Below, in pieces: positions 5,735 to 8,062 of a stretch of DNA of 8,062 bases (its first letter is position 1; each line of letters opens with the position of its first letter). The DNA comes from Bacteroidales bacterium. Lineage in GTDB: Bacteria > Bacteroidota > Bacteroidia > Bacteroidales > Tenuifilaceae. A program made the translations under genes and the position numbers. Location: positions 1 through 8,062 of the forward strand of contig WBUV01000129.1 of the NCBI GenBank assembly GCA_008933525.1. Reading direction: 5' to 3'. The notes under the pieces are model-generated. The model was not told where the DNA came from. It was given only the letters and a program-made list of their open reading frames with translations, and did no database searches.

Positions 5735-7066
5735 TTACTCTTCCTCGCTCTTTCCTCCACCAAGCGCATACCAATTTATCTTTCTGGATAGGTACATCAC
5801 AGTGGCCAGAATTATAAATAATCCAACGCTACCCATGAGCAAAGCATAATCTTGGAGTTGAAGAAGTATATAAAGGAATCCATAAAGCAACACCAAAATA
5901 CCTGCAAGAATTACGGTTAGTCTATTATTCTTGAAAATACTGTGAGCATAGGTGGTTATCATAACCAAAATTCCAAAACTGGCAATTATGTAGGCCAAAC
6001 CAAAACTCATCTGCTCCGAAAGCGATAGTAACAGTAGGTAGAATAGAACTAGGCCAAAACCTACAAGAACGTACTGAATTGGATGAACCCTCAACTTTCG
6101 CATCACCTCAACAAAGAAGAATACGGTAAAGGTTAATGCAATAAATAGAATTGCATACTTCATGGAGCGCTCTGTAATTTGGTAGGTTTCCACTGGTAGT
6201 AGTAATGCAACTCCAAAAGCCGATTCGTCCAAATCAAGGTCGCTATCAATCCATTTCTGAGGATAGTTCCTGTTCAACTCCAAAACCTTCCACGATGCAT
6301 TAAAGCTACTTTCCGTTATAGTCCTATCGAATGGTAAAAAGGCCCCTTCAAAACTTGGATTGCCCCATGGCGATTCAATATGCACGTTGGTCTCACGTCC
6401 TACAGGAACAAAACTTACGCTACGCGAACCATTCAACGCAATATTGAAAGAAAAGCGGTACTCTCCTACCTCAGTATTTTGCTGTAATGGATTATTAACT
6501 GTAACACCCGATTTTACAATATGGCTAATTTTAACACCTGGTTCACATGCCATATCCTTATCGTTCCACTTAAAGTTAATGGCCTCCTTAATTCCTCGTA
6601 AATCGGAAATTCCAATTGTTAGAAATGCTCCATTCCAATCAATTTGAATACTCTCAGCGGTTTCAATTTTGGGTGATTTAAAAAAACCCTCAACCTTTAG
6701 GTTTGAACTGTAAACAGCCACATCAAAAATACCCCGGTTACGGATTTCGGGAGTTAAACTGCCATCAACCTTAAGCTCCTCGGGTAGAAAGTAAGCCAAA
6801 TGCCCAATTTCTATGGTTTTCTTGGTATCTTTATCGTACTCAAAGGTTTTGTAAGGAACCACCAAAATGGGCCCAGTTAAGCGCTGCTCGTAACCCCACT
6901 TGGAGCTAATCTCGTTGGTGGCCTCCTTTTGTCGCGCCCTACGCTCCATAACCAACTCCTGAATCATAGCCATAGGAATTAGCAGAATCAAGGTTAAAAA
7001 GCCAATGGCTGCAACCTTTATCATCACTGCGTTTTTCTCAAAAAATGTTTGTGTTTTCTCTGTCAT
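5735..7066 (-). CDS. creD: CreD family inner-membrane protein
   Basis: This 443-residue protein matches the CreD family in length and layout. It has one N-terminal membrane helix (about 15-36), a large periplasmic domain (about 40-300) and five closely spaced C-terminal helices (about 303-322, 331-349, 354-374, 384-404, 408-426). Family-typical stretches include RLTGPILVVPY (62-72), ESPWGNPSFEGAFLP (231-245) and FGVALLLPVETYQITERSMKY (about 284-304). CreD affects envelope integrity: in Enterobacteriaceae it is controlled by the CreBC two-component system and its overexpression gives colicin E2 tolerance, but its molecular activity is not settled. Here creD follows a small winged-helix regulator after a 65-nt gap with an inverted repeat, and no creB or creC is visible. 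The ATG is supported by the short charged N-terminus before the first helix. The gene ends before a minus-strand terminator and is complete. Confidence 0.95.
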   Translation of the reverse strand: MTEKTQTFFEKNAVMIKVAAIGFLTLILLIPMAMIQELVMERRARQKEATNEISSKWGYEQRLTGPILVVPYKTFEYDKDTKKTIEIGHLAYFLPEELKVDGSLTPEIRNRGIFDVAVYSSNLKVEGFFKSPKIETAESIQIDWNGAFLTIGISDLRGIKEAINFKWNDKDMACEPGVKISHIVKSGVTVNNPLQQNTEVGEYRFSFNIALNGSRSVSFVPVGRETNVHIESPWGNPSFEGAFLPFDRTITESSFNASWKVLELNRNYPQKWIDSDLDLDESAFGVALLLPVETYQITERSMKYAILFIALTFTVFFFVEVMRKLRVHPIQYVLVGFGLVLFYLLLLSLSEQMSFGLAYIIASFGILVMITTYAHSIFKNNRLTVILAGILVLLYGFLYILLQLQDYALLMGSVGLFIILATVMYLSRKINWYALGGGKSEEE

Positions 7067-7098
7067 AGTGGTAAAATTATAAGATTAATATTAAAAGT

Positions 7099-7115
7099 AC
7101 TTTGTATTTCAAAGT
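7099..7115 (-). promoter_or_regulatory. Inverted repeat ACTTTG-N5-CAAAGT, candidate operator before creD
   Basis: A perfect 6+6 bp inverted repeat with a 5-nt spacer lies 32 nt before the creD start and 16 nt after the stop of the regulator gene. The size and symmetry suit a dimeric winged-helix protein, and the regulator next door is the obvious candidate. The stem is AT-rich and lacks a clean T-tract, so a terminator is less likely. No exact TAnnTTTG promoter box was found, although CTATAAACTTTG overlapping the left arm (minus strand) resembles one with an extra base. Confidence 0.55.
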
Positions 7116-7131
7116 TTATAGATAAAAAAAT

Positions 7132-7431
7132 TTAACGTCCAGTATTTATTAACTTTTCCAAGGCAGCAAGATGCTCCTCAAAAGCTTTTCGACCCTCAAT
7201 AGTTGCCCTATAGGTGGTATTGGGCTTCTTATCGAGGAATTGTTTCTTCACCTCAACATACTTCTCTGCTTCAAGAGCCTTCATATGGCTAGCCAAGTTG
7301 CCATCGGTAACGCTAAGGGTCTCCTTCATTGTGTTGAAGTCAACCCAATCGTTCACCATCAGCACCGACATAATGCCAAGCCTAATGCGGTTCTCAAAAT
7401 GCTTATTTAGATTTATCAGTAGCTCTTTCAT
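7132..7431 (-). CDS. Small winged-helix transcriptional regulator
   Basis: This 99-residue protein is a single winged-helix DNA-binding domain of the small stand-alone type (I place it with the PF13601-like group). A first helix with RLGIMSVLMVNDWVDF (about 17-32) is followed by NTMKETLSVTDGNLASHMKALEAEKYVEV (about 33-61), where DGNLASHMKALE is the recognition helix. The wing (QFLDKKPNTTYRATIEG, 64-80) and a final helix (about 81-96), probably for dimerisation, complete it. There is no ligand-binding or metal-binding domain. Its ATG lies inside the last codons of the membrane protein upstream (29-nt overlap, different frame), which points to translational coupling. It probably controls its own operon and creD, with the inverted repeat at 7099-7115 as the candidate site; target and signal are inference. 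Confidence 0.9.
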   Translation of the reverse strand: MKELLINLNKHFENRIRLGIMSVLMVNDWVDFNTMKETLSVTDGNLASHMKALEAEKYVEVKKQFLDKKPNTTYRATIEGRKAFEEHLAALEKLINTGR

Positions 7432-8062
7432 ACTTTATGTACATAGCTAATCCGTAAACAATGTGCAAAACCCCAAAACCAACAGCCCAGAATATAAGGC
7501 CGTACCCAACAAAAATCATAGCAATTAGCCCAAGAATTATCTCGCTGATGCCCAAGTAACGAATATCGGTTAAAGTGAATTTACTGGCATTAATCAAAGC
7601 CAATCCGTAAAAAAGTAAGGTTGAAGGAGCTATAAGATATACAAGGTGATGGTAAAGAAGTATTAGGCAGAATGCCCCGCCTGCAATCAACGGAATAAAA
7701 AGGTTGATTAGCATCCGTTTTACAGTGGCATCCCAAATAGGTAAGCCTTTCCTTCGGGCATTGCGGGTTGTAAAGAATGTAGCAAAGAATAGAGCTAAAA
7801 CCAGCACTACAAAAGCTACAACAAAACTAAACACAATAAAATTGGTTAAAGCATTACCGGACATTAACTCCTCGGGTAAAAATACGCCTCCGTTCTGGTA
7901 ACGACTAAAAAAGAACTCCTTATGGAAGATATAAACTGCCAATGCGCCCATAAGCGCAACTATACCGGCAAATACCCCCGATAATCCGCTTAACGATATA
8001 AACCGTGTAGAGCGTTCCATTATGGAGCGGATTTCCTGTAAGTTTTTTAAATGCTCATTCTG
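7403..8062 (-). CDS. Six-helix membrane protein, N-terminus outside window
   Basis: At least 219 residues are visible and the frame is open to the window edge. Methionine at 8018-8020 is not the likely start: the 14 codons before it read QNEHLKNLQEIRSI in the same frame and continue naturally into MERSTRFISLSGLSGVFAG, so the gene starts beyond 8062. About six membrane helices follow (in window numbering 22-45, 72-97, 118-136, 138-156, 168-185, 187-209), separated by a basic cytoplasmic loop (TTRNARRKGLP, about 98-108). There is no signal peptide, enzyme motif or metal site that I can see. The 3' end overlaps the regulator gene by 29 nt, so membrane protein, regulator and creD form one unit. 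I associate this kind of membrane protein with the same regulator type in other Bacteroidota. It could sense or relay an envelope signal to the regulator, but that is a guess. Confidence 0.85.
   Translation of the reverse strand, partial: QNEHLKNLQEIRSIMERSTRFISLSGLSGVFAGIVALMGALAVYIFHKEFFFSRYQNGGVFLPEELMSGNALTNFIVFSFVVAFVVLVLALFFATFFTTRNARRKGLPIWDATVKRMLINLFIPLIAGGAFCLILLYHHLVYLIAPSTLLFYGLALINASKFTLTDIRYLGISEIILGLIAMIFVGYGLIFWAVGFGVLHIVYGLAMYIKYERATDKSK

Overview
The window looks like a chromosomal segment of an anaerobic or facultative member of the Bacteroidota, probably Bacteroidales-like. The evidence is the AT-rich intergenic DNA, the A-rich start contexts without Shine-Dalgarno sequences, a PAS/GAF histidine kinase, the regulator plus creD pair in a layout I associate with this phylum, and an intergenic hairpin array of a type I recall from Bacteroidota genomes. 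There are six protein genes, two of them cut by the window edges. I found no tRNA, rRNA, CRISPR array, insertion sequence or phage gene.

Left block (1-1952, plus strand): the 3' part of an HdrA-like flavin/iron-sulfur protein is followed after 6 nt by a QmoC-like protein, which is an HdrC-type double [4Fe-4S] domain fused to a membrane domain. A strong hairpin terminator closes the block. Together they suggest an Hdr/Qmo-type electron-transfer complex that exchanges electrons with the quinone pool. The HdrA-like protein carries a C-terminal winged-helix-like tail that is not part of textbook HdrA.

Centre (1953-5534, plus strand): a gene-poor stretch of about 670 bp contains a series of short perfect hairpins, several about 50 nt apart. 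A large orphan sensor histidine kinase follows (six membrane segments, GAF, two PAS domains, HisKA, HATPase). Twelve nucleotides downstream is a 98-residue coiled-coil protein, and a strong terminator ends this two-gene unit.

Convergent spacer (5494-5734): this holds the plus-strand terminator, three inverted repeats packed end to end with 9-bp stems, and a minus-strand terminator whose stem matches the plus-strand one at 19 of 20 bases. A short heptad-like repeat follows.

Right block (5735-8062, minus strand): a six-helix membrane protein (N-terminus off the window) overlaps a small winged-helix regulator by 29 nt, and creD follows. A perfect 6+6 bp inverted repeat between the regulator and creD is a good operator candidate. 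I read this block as a self-regulated envelope module without CreB/CreC nearby.

The best candidates for something undescribed are the winged-helix tail on the HdrA homologue next to a quinone-linked partner, the periodic hairpin array, and the three abutting hairpins in the convergent spacer.
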